A DNA stretch of 64,000 nucleotides, taken from assembly GCA_037577475.1 (NCBI GenBank), contig CM075186.1:916001-980000 (forward strand). The letters run 5' to 3'. A model generated the notes under the pieces. It saw only the letters and a program-made list of their open reading frames with translations, did no database searches and had not been told where the DNA came from. Of the stretch, positions 25,937 to 37,022 are shown piece by piece. Position 1 is the first letter of the stretch; each line of letters opens with the position of its first letter. A program made the translations under genes and the position numbers. The DNA is from Chaunax sp. Z400 (lineage: Eukaryota > Chordata > Actinopteri > Lophiiformes > Chaunacidae).

Positions 25937-26744
25937 GTTTGAAAGCTAAGAATGAACATAACATACTATGTCTGTTCAGAAACAAACACGATCAGGTTTT
26001 CAGTGCACACCAATGACCAGAGTGAATCAAGTTAATGCTAACATGCTAGCTTTTTTAAAACAACCAGTCTTGTGCCGGTTGATGTCGTATTTCACCTCAG
26101 ATTACACCCTAAATGATGATGTCATATCTGTGGCGGTATACTGAGACTAAACATAGTCTGATAGCAGAATGCTAACCTGTTTGTCTTGTGCTAGCACTCT
26201 GCTAACATGTTAAAGTCAGTTTCAGCATCACTTTTTGCTGCTGTGTCACAACATCTGTCTCAATGCTGACAGCCCTGGTTCTGAGAGGTCCTGGTAGTTT
26301 TTGACATGTTTACACATCTCTGATATTTGAACACATTGAAATGGAGGATACTTCTATAAAGAAATGGGAGGTCCAACTAGTGAACGTGAACGTTCACGAG
26401 GAGCTGAAGAGGTTAAAGAAAGTTTCATTTAAAATAACCTGTTGTTAAAATCAGTCCCCGACTTTTGTTTTTAATTCTTCAACATGTAACATCTGTCAGT
26501 AAAAGACTGATTCTGATATTTATAATGTGATAAATGTGATTTTGATTGTCACACCAGCAGATTTGTTTGTGTCATGTTCCTCCTTCATAAACCGTCACCA
26601 GAGCTGTGAGGTGTGTAAATATCTGTACAAAAAACAAAAGCTATTTTATGGAGGTGATGTAAGTTAAGTGCCTTTATTTTGTACTCCTGAAGTCAGTTTT
26701 ATTTGCTTCAAATACGTTTATTAGATTTCCTGATTGTAAAAGCT

Positions 26745-26757
26745 AATAAAAAATAAA
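26745..26757 (+). terminator. rbl2: Candidate rbl2 poly(A) signals
   Basis: Two AATAAA hexamers (26745-26750 and 26752-26757), followed within 30 nt by TGTTTAAAGAGACCTGGTTGATTCTG. This is the best-placed signal before the next gene. Confidence 0.4.
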
Positions 26758-28504
26758 ATGTTTAAAGAGACCTGGTTGATTCTGCGTGTCGCCTCTAGAT
26801 GGTGCTTTAGTTGTGTCGAGCAAACAACAACAAGCTTCACGCCATGAATTCATGCAACAGATCCAAAAATATAAAACGACCTCAACAGCATTCAAAATCA
26901 AATAAGATCATAAATCAATGGCAAAAAGATTTATTCTGTATTAGTGGAGGAATCTTTTTCACAAAAGACTAAATTAAACGATCCTTCCAGATTTTCATCA
27001 TCTGTGCTGCAGAATATTTATCAGAATATATTTACAAAATATTTTCATAGACAATTAATCATCTTAAATCATCACAGTTTGAAAAAGGAAATATTTGACA
27101 GATTTTAGGCCTGGTGTCACTAAAAGGTGACTTGATGGTGAAATTCCAAAGGAGTCGGCTTCTATTAAACACACATTTTGATAACGGAATTTATTTTGAA
27201 AAGATTTACTCTTCTTCCTCGTTCTTACCCTCGGCAGATCATGTGACTCACAGCGGCCAATAGGATGCCGAGAGGAGAGCTGGACATGCTCCTCATCTTC
27301 CTCATCTGCCTCCTGCTGCGTGGGGATTTTTAAAAAGTCCTTTGGTCCTTTATTGTGGTCCAGGACTCTCTGGGGTTTACTCATCGTGGTCCAGGACTCT
27401 CTGACTCATCATTTGTCCTAAAAAGTGGCGGCTGAGTTTAAGCTCATGTGAGGGGAGATGATTCTGTCAGCTGTTGACCTGTTTAAACACATGTTCTGGA
27501 ATTGATAATAATTAATATCAAGGACAACAGTCATTGGTTTACTGACCTAAAACCAGGTGTGTCTCCTTTAATATGTACAATATTATACTTCAGCATATTA
27601 ATATAAAGTATGAAGATATTTACTGATGTGCAAAACACATGAATATTTTTCTTTCCCTATAGACACACAAGTACATCAAAACATGTGGATTGATAGGAAA
27701 TATCAATATGTGTTTTGTCTTTTATTAACCATTTTGCAAAAACAGTTTCACAAAAATTCCACAAAAGTATGAAAAATCATCCCATAATAAACGTGACCAG
27801 AGGTTAGCCCCGCCCCTCTTTGGGGTCATTAACATAGAAAACATTAACATAGAAACATGAGATGGTAGAGATCCCCTCTAGATGTTGTTTGCTGTTGTTT
27901 TTTGTTTGTTTGGTTGGTTCACATTTCAAACAGACATTGATTAGAATCCATCACTGTGATCATTTGTGACCTTTGACCGGTAAAACAGGACGTGAAGAGC
28001 ACCACCAGGTGGGGGGATGATGAACTGCATATGTGGATTTGAACCAGTCTCCACCCACAGCAGCAAAGAGGAACTTGAACGCAGCACATAGTCTGTTAGT
28101 GTGATGAACTCCACTGTGTGGTAAGGAGACCCTATTAGGTGATTCTCAGGAGGCTTCAGAGGACTGGGGTACTCTCAGGTAAGAGATACACTGCTGTGGT
28201 AAACTCCACCTGGCTGCTTTGCCCAGAGCCATAAAACAAACGCTAAGTTTATGATCACATGTTTTAATGTCTAAAAGTCTAAAATGCTCTTTACTTTCAC
28301 TTCCTCTTCACCTTTTTGGTTTTTCACTCGTGTCGGTTCAAACACTGACTTCCTCCTTCACCTTTCAGCACAAACACACACTTTTTATATGTTCATGCCT
28401 TTAAGAACGATTTCCTTTCATTCTGTGTGTCTGATATTTAAAGCTCACTGATGATTATTCTTCTGTAAGGTTTTTTGCTGCACCATTAGTCCTGTCTCAT
28501 TTGA

Positions 28505-29345
28505 TCAGGAATCCTGTGCTATGTCAATTGGTAGCAATTCACAAAAACATTTTTATGAAAATCAAAACAAGATGTGAAAAATTGTCCCAAAGGTAATAAT
28601 GGAAAAACAACATGAGCAGAGATTAAGCCCCGCCCCTCTTTCTGGCCATGTTGCTTCACAATCCCTTAACATAGAAACATGATTAAAAGTTTAAACTGGT
28701 CTCCAGACTCTGGACTTTACTGGACTAAATGGACATTTTGATATGTAGACTGGTTTTCCTGAAATCCCAGTTTACGTTTGGGGTCATTTTGACTGGTTTC
28801 AGATTTTATAATAGGTGTGTATTACAGGAATGTTGACAGTTAGAGTGGTGACATCATCGTTAGAGTGGTGACATCATCGTTAGAGTGGTGACATCATCGT
28901 TAGAGGGGTGACATCATTGTTAGTGTGGTGACATCATCGTTGCAGTGGTGACATCAGTGACATCATTGTTAGTGTGGTGACATCATCGTTGCAGTGGTGA
29001 CATCAGTGACATCATTGTTAGTGTGGTGACATCATCGTTGCAGTGGTGACATCAGTGACATCATTGTTAGTGTGGTGACATCATCGTTAGTGTGGTGACA
29101 TCATCATTAGAGTGGAGGTCAGCTGTAAAATGGTCTAAAATCTTCTCTTTAAATTGTTCTCACTCCCTCAGTTTTTACTCCACATCCATAATGTTGACAT
29201 GAAAACGTAGTAAAATTTGTGCTGGTTCTAGTGATGCTAATTTGGAAGCTAACAGACAAACACTTCTGGCTCAGGGAGGCCCCGAGCAACAGGAAGTCCA
29301 ACCAACTGCCTCATCGGCTCCCATTTGAACTCTGAGCTGAAAATA
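28505..29345 (+). repeat. Dispersed repeat family D, copy 1, with internal minisatellite
   Basis: Runs from AGCCCCGCCCCTCTTT-type sequence (28626) through CCAGACTCTGGACTTTACTG, GAAATCCCAGTTTACGTTTG and a tandem block (28835-29110) to AGGAAGTCCAACCAACTGCC. It is nearly identical, outside the tandem block, to 43165-43555. A further fragment with the same AGCCCCGCCCCTCTTTGGGG start lies at 27808. Confidence 0.85.
28835..29110 (+). repeat. Minisatellite, about 20-22 bp unit
   Basis: Tandem GTGGTGACATCATCGTTAGA-type units with a compound variant (GTGGTGACATCAGTGACATC) repeated as a higher-order block. The matching place in the second family D copy (about 43290-43340) has only two to three units. 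Confidence 0.93.
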
Positions 29346-29909
29346 GTGGAGGAAAGCAGACAGTAGCAGTTTTCTCTCTGCTGTCATGTTGACATTTTGA
29401 ACTTGATCCATACAAATGATAGATCTACATGTTCAGCAGCTTCTTAGGATGCTGACGGTGTCTCATTTTAACAAGACCACCTACAGGGTTTGGATCAGGC
29501 TCTGGTTCCAGTGCTGCTTTAGGGGCTTTCTCTCTGTCTACCTCAATGAGTCGGCATTTTCAGGACCAGATACAGTTACACACAGCTGAAGCTGATTGGC
29601 TGATTCAACCTCCGATCAGCTCACTGCTCTGCTCTGATTGATCCATTCAGATATTTTCAGGATTTGAGACCCTCAACACGAAACTGGACCTACTACTAGT
29701 ACTACTACTATTACTAGTACTACTTCTTGACACATATAGTTGGTATTTTTTGTAACAGATGCAGTACTAATCTACATGGTAGTATACAGAGTATCTGAAT
29801 ATGGCTCCACATTGTTTCAGTACTGTGTGTAAATTGAGAGGGCCTGTAGGGATATTAAATGTGTTTTGACTGGATGTTTTCTGTGTTATTGATCAGCTGA
29901 TTGGCTGCC

Positions 29910-31212
29910 ATGACAGAACCAGAACCAGAGAGGGACAATGAGACGGACTTTACGCCTCTGGGTCCAGGTTCTCACTTTGTCACAGATTGATACCAGTCTC
30001 ATGTCTTTACAGTAAATACACTGAATGTTGATCTTTACCTGTTTTCATAGGTGACCACCCCAGTTGTTCCAGTTTAACCACTAAGGAGCTGCAGCAGAAC
30101 TGGAGAGCAGAGAAACAGAGAGAGCGACCCGTCAGGCTGCTGTTTGAAATCTCATCCAGTCGAATCATTGAACAGATGGTGTCTAAATATGTGGTGAGAT
30201 AGCTTAGCTTAGCATGAAGAAACTTGGCTTGTAGACTGGAAACAAGAGCTAACTTAGCTTAGCTTCATCATTGGAAAAACGGTATAACGGCTATATTATC
30301 TTAGCATAAAAACTGGAAACATGTAGAAACAGGTGGCTTAGCTTTATTTAAAGGCTGGAAACAGCTCATTTAGACTAGCATAAGGACTGGAAACAGCTAC
30401 CTTAGCTTAGCATAAAGACTGGAATAGGTGTAAACAACTAGCTGCCTCTGTCCAAAGGGAATAATAGCCACCTAGCAGCAGTTCTGAAGCTCACTGATGA
30501 AAACTGTCATAATATTTTGTAGTTTCCTGTCTGTTTGCAGGTGTATGAGATCGTGGTAATGCGTTCTGGCAGCTTCGACTCCTGTCGTGTGTCTGTAGAG
30601 CGCCGTTACAGTGACTTCTCACGCTTCCACCACAAACTTGTGGAGGAGTTCACTGAGGAGCTGGAGGAGGTGGTTCTCCCCCGAAAACTCCTGACAGGGA
30701 ATTTCAGCCCTGAAATGATCTCAGAGCGACGTCTCTCTCTGCAGGACTATCTGGCTAAACTGTACGCGACCCGCTGCGTCCGACGTTCACCTCATTTCCC
30801 CAAATTCTTCACGGAGCAGGAGCAGAAGCGAGCGCACAGTTTGCTGCGAGCGGGACAGTTTCAGCCAGCTTTGGAGCAGCTGCAGGCAGTTTTAGAGATG
30901 GAGGAGAAGCTGTTACCGTGGCAGACGCCCACCCTGATTGTTCCTACCCTGTCCGCCTTGGCGGTCTGTTACCGGGACCTGAACCAACCAGAACAGGCCT
31001 TTGCTGCTGCTCAGAGAGCTCTGCCCCCAGTAAGACGCTACAGACTGAAACACTACAGAGCTGCACTACTGGACTTGCTGGTGGATCTAGGTTATCAGCT
31101 GGGACGTCCCGTGGCTCAGTTACAGGAAGAGTTGACTGTAGTGAAAGATGCTGAGAGGGGGGAGGTGTCCTCCCGCTCCCTGAAGGAGTTAGTGGTCCGT
31201 GCGTTCACCTAA
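29910..31212 (+). CDS. snx20: Sorting nexin-20 (PX domain protein)
   Basis: Three exons join in phase: 29910-29967, 30051-30193 and 30541-31212, giving 290 aa (human SNX20 is 316). SNX20 is an endosomal phosphoinositide-binding sorting nexin reported to bind PSGL-1 in leukocytes. Exon 2 starts the family-typical LTTKELQQNW segment and leads into the PX domain (about residues 45-165) with the lipid-binding ERRYSDF and the proline/basic stretch LPRKLLTGNFSPEMISERR. The C-terminal half is the helical TPR-like PXB region (YRDLNQPEQAFAAAQRAL). Choice of SNX20 over SNX21 rests on overall resemblance and on the chromosome-16-like neighbours. The first exon was chosen because MTEPEPERDNETDFTPLGP ends in the right phase; its donor GTTCTC is weak, so the N-terminus is less certain than the rest. 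Confidence 0.88.
30195..30495 (+). repeat. Dispersed repeat family E (TTAGCATAAAGACTGGAAAC)
   Basis: Tandem-like degenerate pieces of AGCTTAGCATAAAGACTGGA and a final CTAGCTGCCTCTGTCCAAAG are recognised parts of a common teleost repeat. It fills most of snx20 intron 2. Another copy is at 61035-61190. Confidence 0.7.
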
Positions 31213-31244
31213 TGGAGGTGATCGGAACCAACATCAGCTCAGCC

Positions 31245-31250
31245 AATAAA
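31245..31250 (+). terminator. snx20: snx20 poly(A) signal
   Basis: AATAAA 33 nt after the stop codon, implying a very short 3' UTR. A longer transcript cannot be excluded. Confidence 0.5.
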
Positions 31251-31479
31251 CACTCAGGGTCGCTTTGCTAGGTACAATCTGCAACCAGCTCCAACAGCTC
31301 TGCCATGACGTCAAGGTCCAAACATAAGGCGGTGAGATTAGGAACCTTCCTAAATGTTATGCATCACCAACTGTGACGTCTCTATTAAAACACAGACGTG
31401 AATGAACTCAAACTGAATTCAAAGGCTTCATAAAAGTCCACTTCAGGACACAACAGGTTTTTTGGCTGTACAGGTGTAC

Positions 31480-31700
31480 CACTGATGACTTTAGACTGGA
31501 CCCAGCAGGAAAGTCCTGGGTACAAATCAGCTGAGGACCTGGGACTTTTCTATGTGGAGTCAGCATGTTCTCCCTGTGTCTGCGTGGGTTCCCTCCAGGT
31601 TCTCTGGCTTCCTCCCACAGTCCAAAAACATACAGTAGAGGTGACTTAAATCCCCGTAGGTGTGAATGGTTGTTCGATCAAACTGTCTGCAACTACGAAT
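31480..31700 (+). repeat. Dispersed repeat (TGGAGTCAGCATGTTCTCCC type)
   Basis: CATGTTCTCCCTGTGTCTGC, GTGGGTTCCCTCCAGGTTCT, CTTCCTCCCACAGTCCAAAA and CGTAGGTGTGAATGGTTGTT are unmistakable segments of one of the most common teleost dispersed repeats. This copy is truncated on both sides. Confidence 0.8.
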
Positions 31701-31989
31701 CCTTGAGTTAAATGAATTGTTTTGAGTCAGTGAGGTGATCCATCACTTCCACCTCGTTTCTGTGTGTGAAAGAGTTTCTGTCAGTTGTTCATGTAATTCT
31801 CCCCAGAGGAACTCATGTGTCATCTTGTTGCTGCATTGTCTACACTGATTGGTCAACAGGTAAACTGCAATTCAACCAAAAGACGGGAAGTTGAAATTGT
31901 GTGTGTGTCAAACAGACACTTGACAAAAATTAGAATTCAGCAAATTACATATATGTAGTATGGCAAAGAAATTGTGGAAAAAATAGGGC

Positions 31990-32500
31990 CAGAGTAGCTA
32001 ATGTAAATCAAATGAAAAATAAGCATACTTCAAGTTCATTTTTTAAGTATACTTAAGTAAAGCCCAAGTATATTTTCCAAGTATACGTTATGTTGTAAGT
32101 ATACTAACATCTGTGCACTAACAGTATACAGTACTTGCAAGTGTACTATTTTGATAATTATTGGGACCAAATTGGCCCAATTTTGGGTTTACAAAAGTAT
32201 ACATTTAAGTATAATGTAAGTGTAAGATTAGTAAACTTTTAGTGCATAACTAGTTCATCTAAGTTTTATTTTGTACTGCAACTATACTATGAACTATGCT
32301 ATAAGTGAACTTTTAAGTGCTAGTTACATAATTCTAGTCCACCTTTTAGTTTATTTTCAGTATAAGGCAATAAAATATACTTTCATTCAGTATATCTCAG
32401 TCTAAAGTTTAAGTATAGTTCAAATATACTTAGACTTTTCTGTATACGTGTCAGTATTTGCTGTATATTACGTATATCTCTGGTAAGTACATAAAAAGTA
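31990..32500. repeat. AAGTATACTT-rich dispersed repeat
   Basis: AT-rich sequence with many AGTATACTTAAGT-type palindromic words on both strands. It resembles fish MITEs that are made of such motifs. Boundaries are approximate. Confidence 0.5.
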
Positions 32501-33124
32501 AAATTAGCCTTAAACTAAATTACTAAGCATGCTCGACAATTGACTGCTTATATCTAAGGAGCTACAGCTCGCCGTGATTTTAGCTCAACAAATATCAAAA
32601 TGTCAAACATCCGAGTCCTGCAGCAGTTTAGTTTTGCTACATAAAGATATGATTGTCGTACATTGAAATCTCTGTGATTGTGTTTTTTTTAAGTGTCAAG
32701 ATCATTTTGTTTTTGAAGATCAACGTAGATTAGCCAAATGATAAAATCTGTTCGAAATTCGACTGCTTCTGGCTGAGTTTTAGCTACAGCGTAGTTTTAG
32801 GTAGAGATTAACTTTTCCCTACTGTCACGTCTTCCTGTAATTCCGTTTTGCCACATAAATGCGTAAAATATCATCGATTCAATGTGTGTCGTGTTGTGCT
32901 GTTGTTTTCATACATTAAATATGATTTTGTTCTTTCTGAACATCGACGAGATCAACGATAGATTAGCCGGACTGCTGACCGGTAAAACCTGCTCGACATT
33001 TGGCTGTTTGTGTCTGAGTTCTAACAGCTGCTGCGTGGCTCGTGGTTTTAGCTAAAGGCTAAAGCTTTCCGAAACTACCAAATCCTCCTGTAGGTCAGTT
33101 TTGGTATATTTAAACAGTTTAACA

Positions 33125-36100
33125 ATGGCGAACGACTCTATGAAACTCTCCAAAAACGTCCTACGAATGAAGGTAAGTGACGCTAATAAACAAGAGGAGA
33201 TGCTAGCCAAGAGTTAGCATACTTTACCTCAGGCTGCAGCCCCACTCAAAATCTCATTCTGAAATTAGACTATAATTAGTCTCCTGTTTTTTTAAAAGTA
33301 TTTACTATGGTTAACATGGATATTAAATCGTATATATGTAAAGTATGATCCATTTATTAATTCGGCATGTAATTCAGCATCCTAAATTTAGTGAATTTAA
33401 AAACTAATGTGATTTAATTTGGCCGACTGGTTGCTTGCTGGGTTGGAGTTCGGTTCTGTAGATAAGGAAACGTGCTTTGTTCATTTTAACAACTATATTT
33501 TCACCACCATTCCAACGGTATTGTAGGTTAAAGTGTTGTGTTTTCTCAGTTCATGCAGAGAGGTATAAATGCAGAGACGAAGAAGCTGTTGGAGGAAGAT
33601 GAGAAGAGAATCATAAGTGATGAGCACTGGTATCTGGACCTGCCAGAGCTCAAAGCTAAAGAGTAGGTGTCAACTTCTGCATGCAAGCAGTCTATTGTAA
33701 CAGAAAATGTCTCGTCAATCTTCTCTTTTTGGTAAACGGACAACCCACTGGTAAATTTAGCAGAAACATAATCCAGCAGACAGCACTTAATCTCATAATG
33801 TGTCAACTTTTAGGAAATAATTTTATATGTTTTGTTGAACTAATTATTGTTTCTCTGTGTTTGGGTGTAATGCTGACATTTATAATTACAAAAATGCTAA
33901 AATGTTTTGTATGTTCGACCCCAAATCACCCAGAAATTAAAGATTTTCCCAGTAATCTATCTAAATTAATATTACATTTTAAAAATTATATCTCTGCTAC
34001 TTTCTTACTTAATTGCAATAATTGTTTTTAATTTCATCGTAATATTAAAATAGAGCATTTCTATCACATTTAGATCTTATTTAGTCGTGCATAAAAAAAT
34101 GTATATAACCTCAAAGCTGAAAAAAAAATATTTTTCAGATATTTTAATTTTCTTGAAACTTTTTTATGGGATATTATTAATATCAATTGCAGATGTATAA
34201 ATAATACAGATGTTATATTACCTCTTCATTGTTTAATATTTTTTTAAATAGCCAGTACCTTTTAGTGGGTGTTATTTCACATTCAGTGCCTTTATTTCAT
34301 GCTTTGATGTCTGTACTGTGTTGAGGTTTCATTGGGTTCAGAAACTTCATAGGTTACAACATGCAATGGCTTTGGTTAGCTGAATACTAGATGATGTCAT
34401 CTTGTTACGTGTCTGGACAAAAATATTCATGTTCATTGCTTAGCTCAGTGCACATGTTATTTTTAATTCATAATTTAACTGAATTAATTTCTGACATAAT
34501 TTCTGCATTAAGCTGAACTGATTGAGGTAGGTGAGGTGCATCAGTTACATAATGAGTAATGTTATATCTTCAGACAGCGTTATGTTGACATTAAGACATT
34601 ATTTTCCTCTTTTAGGAGCTTGATCATAGAGGAGAGGAGTTTTGTCCCCTGTGAGGAGCTGAAGTATGGTCGCATCTCATTCAAGGGTTTTAATCCAGAG
34701 GTCGAGGTCTGTTTTAATCCATTAATCCATCACATCCTCAGTGTAAATGTTTCTTGTAGATTCATCAGAATATTTAGGTGTTGTCTATGTATTTTCTTTC
34801 CATATATCAAGAGTTCCATTTTTGTTTTGCTTCTGCATCATAAGACAAATGTCAGTCAGTCTTTCTTCAAACATGAAAACGTCTGTCCTGCAGCTCTGAC
34901 CACTGAACTCCCCACTATGTTGCCCTGAACTAACATGAACAGACTCACTCTGCAGCACTTTATGAAACTGGAGCCTAAATGTCTTTGTCTGCAGTCGAAA
35001 CATTTTTCTTAAATTCACCAATAAGGTGGCAGCATTTTTTTTTACTGGATATTAAACAAACATTGACCTGTGATGTCATCAGTGTTTGACATCACTGATT
35101 AATTGAAGATGAGGCTGTGAGTTTAGTCAAACTCAGTCACCTTCAGTTACCTGCTGTGTCCCTGTTTCATGCTAATATTTTCATTTTTAATTTATCCAGA
35201 AAATGTTAATTTCCCACCTCGAGTTGTTTCAGTCTCTTCTTTCATTTCCATCTCTGAAGATATTGGAGCAGCACAAGTATCATTTTATTTTCTGACCGAC
35301 GCAGTCATTACTTTCACAACCAGCACCCATCTGTTTGTGTTGGTGTTAAAATGAGGTGTGGTCAGGTTTTCTTTGCTGCAGGTGATGTCATCAATGCTTT
35401 CCTCATTAATGATGGATTATTTCATCACCTGCATCCCATCAGCTGTTAATCAGAATGATCATTTTTCTGATGGATCTACAGACTGTGATTGGCCTGCATC
35501 ACATACATACATACTCAGTATCAGTATGCAGCAGCCCTCCTCCGCCGCCTCCTCCTCCTCCTCCTCCTCCTCCTCCTCCTCTGTTAAATATGCTGACTTT
35601 GCTCATATGCAGTCATGTGGAGTTGTTGATGGGACAGAGGATTGGGAGACGGTGGAGGCAGAGGGTCCACCAGGACCACATACCTGTCACTCAGTGGAGA
35701 CCAGGGATGCTGGTTAAATATCAATGGTCCAGGTGAGACACAGCTGGCTTTTAAAGGAGGGGAGATGAACTCTGATTGGTTGAATTCATGTTGAAACACA
35801 CCTATGAATACAATCCCTTTGAGTCTTGTGCCTGACTTTGAACCCAGACTGATGTTCAACTATCAAAGAGGAGTTGGACGTGCCTGAGATGAATGATTTA
35901 AAGCCTTTAAATAGGGCCCAACGTAATAAAATGGCTGCTTGGACATTTATCTTCTAAACAAGAAGTTAAAAACATGAAAGTAGTTACATATACAAATTTA
36001 ACTTTATATGCTGATCTGTTGATTTTGTTTGTCACAGAAACTGATGGCTCTGATGAATCCAAAGGATGAAGAGGAGAAACCAGAAGAAGAAGATATCAGC

Positions 36101-36504
36101 CGGATGCAGACAGACGTCACTGATGAAGAAATGGCTCTGAGGTAGAAGCTGATACACAGAAGTTCATCATGTTCACAGGATGAATGTTGGTCTAACTCTT
36201 CTCAGCTCTCGTTTGGATGGAGTTGGTTTGATTTGATTTGATTTAGTTCATTTTACCCAAAACCTAAACATATTAAGATTTGGACGGAAAATGTAAATTT
36301 ATATCAACATGTTTTGCTCCATAAGAAGAAGAAAGAATTTTTTTACTGACTGTACATTTCTTCCATTTCAGGTATGAGAGTTTAGTCGGAAGCATGAAGA
36401 AGAAGTTTGCAAAGAAGCGTCAGAGAGCAGCAATAGAAGAAGACATCAACCAGAACGTTGTAGAGACCAACACAAAGAGGGTCTTTCTGAAACCTCAGGA
36501 CTGA
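33125..36504 (+). CDS. mphosph6: M-phase phosphoprotein 6 (nuclear exosome cofactor)
   Basis: Five exons join in phase: 33125-33172, 33550-33662, 34616-34706, 36038-36141 and 36372-36504, giving 162 aa (human 160). The protein is nuclear/nucleolar, binds RNA and the RRP6-MTR4 side of the exosome, and helps mature the 5.8S rRNA 3' end. Conserved blocks seen: the start LSKNVLRMKFMQRG, EEHWYLDLPEL-like DEHWYLDLPELKAKES, YGRISFKGFNPEVEKLM, the DEEMALRYESLVG block and the final KRVFLKPQD. The middle is an acidic, low-conservation linker (EEEKPEEED). The gene lies tail to tail with hsd17b2, as in mammals. Confidence 0.95.
35547..35581 (+). repeat. Microsatellite (CCT)n
   Basis: CCT/CTC trinucleotide run in mphosph6 intron 3. 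Confidence 0.9.
35655..35895 (+). repeat. Dispersed repeat family C, copy 2
   Basis: Contains CCACCAGGACCACATACCTG, GGCTTTTAAAGGAGGGGAGA, AACTCTGATTGGTTGAATTC and GAGTTGGACGTGCC, aligned along its length with 48155-48400. It lies in mphosph6 intron 3. Confidence 0.85.
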
Positions 36505-37016
36505 AGAAACCATGTGATGGACGTTTTTATATGAAATACATGTGTTTGCAGAGACTGTTGTAGAGCATCATGTACTGTGTTTTAAGGCTTATTGGATGTT
36601 ATACATCTGTTTTTTTAAAGAGACGTATCTTTTAGATGGTTATGAACTTTTTTTTCTTACGTTCGTGCAGAATGAATGAGGCCTTCATTAAATGCACAGC
36701 TCAGTTTATTCATGTGCGTCAGACATGTCTGGTTTCTTTAAATGTCTCTGAGCAATTTTTCAACATTTTGGGAATGACAGGCTTCTCTGCTGAGTCAGCT
36801 GTTCAGGTTGATGACATTCAAGTTTTTTTACTTCCTGAACACATCACGTGATCTCATACACCTTTCAACAACAAAACGTTACATGTTCCTCGGTGAGTGT
36901 GTTTGTACGTGGATGTTGTGCTTGAATATAGCCAGGCTAGCTGGTTGCACCTGTTTCCTTTATGCTCTGCTAAGTAACCAGCTACAGGCCAAAGATATGA
37001 GAATGGGATCGTTTTG

Positions 37017-37022
37017 AATAAA
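37017..37022 (+). terminator. mphosph6: Candidate mphosph6 poly(A) signal
   Basis: AATAAA about 510 nt after the stop, followed by CTACAACAACCAGAATGCAC. It is the first full hexamer downstream of the CDS. Confidence 0.4.

Larger units (their letters stand above)
23853..26757 (+). other. rbl2: rbl2 3' flank, probably long 3' UTR
   Basis: No coding exon was recognised. The first good poly(A) signals in a UTR-like context are at 26745-26757, so the 3' UTR may be up to about 2.9 kb, but nearer signals cannot be excluded. The stretch contains an inverted family A repeat (24275-24640) with a perfect hairpin, and a 21-bp minisatellite (25438-25936). Confidence 0.4.
26758..29909. other. Spacer between rbl2 and snx20
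   Basis: Contains family D repeat pieces (27785-27860, 28505-29345) and one weak minus-strand open frame at 27384-27064 whose first 60 residues (MSKPQRVLDHNKGPKDFLKI and an acidic EEDEE patch) are followed by a donor-like GGTAAGAAC. No family was recognised for it. It is left as an unsupported ORF. Confidence 0.4.
31251..33124. other. Spacer between snx20 and mphosph6
   Basis: Holds two dispersed repeats (31480-31700 and 31990-32500) and then about 600 bp of unique sequence leading to the mphosph6 ATG. No other exon was seen. Confidence 0.6.

Noticed and set aside
25344..26016. Long frames on both strands with 7-residue periodicity (for example RAIGHAN)
   Set aside because: The period comes from the 21-bp tandem repeat; frames on both strands are open for the same trivial reason.
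33681..34031. 116-aa hydrophobic frame in mphosph6 intron 2
   Set aside because: AT-rich sequence yields Phe/Ile/Leu-rich frames by chance; no conserved motif and the mphosph6 exons splice around it.
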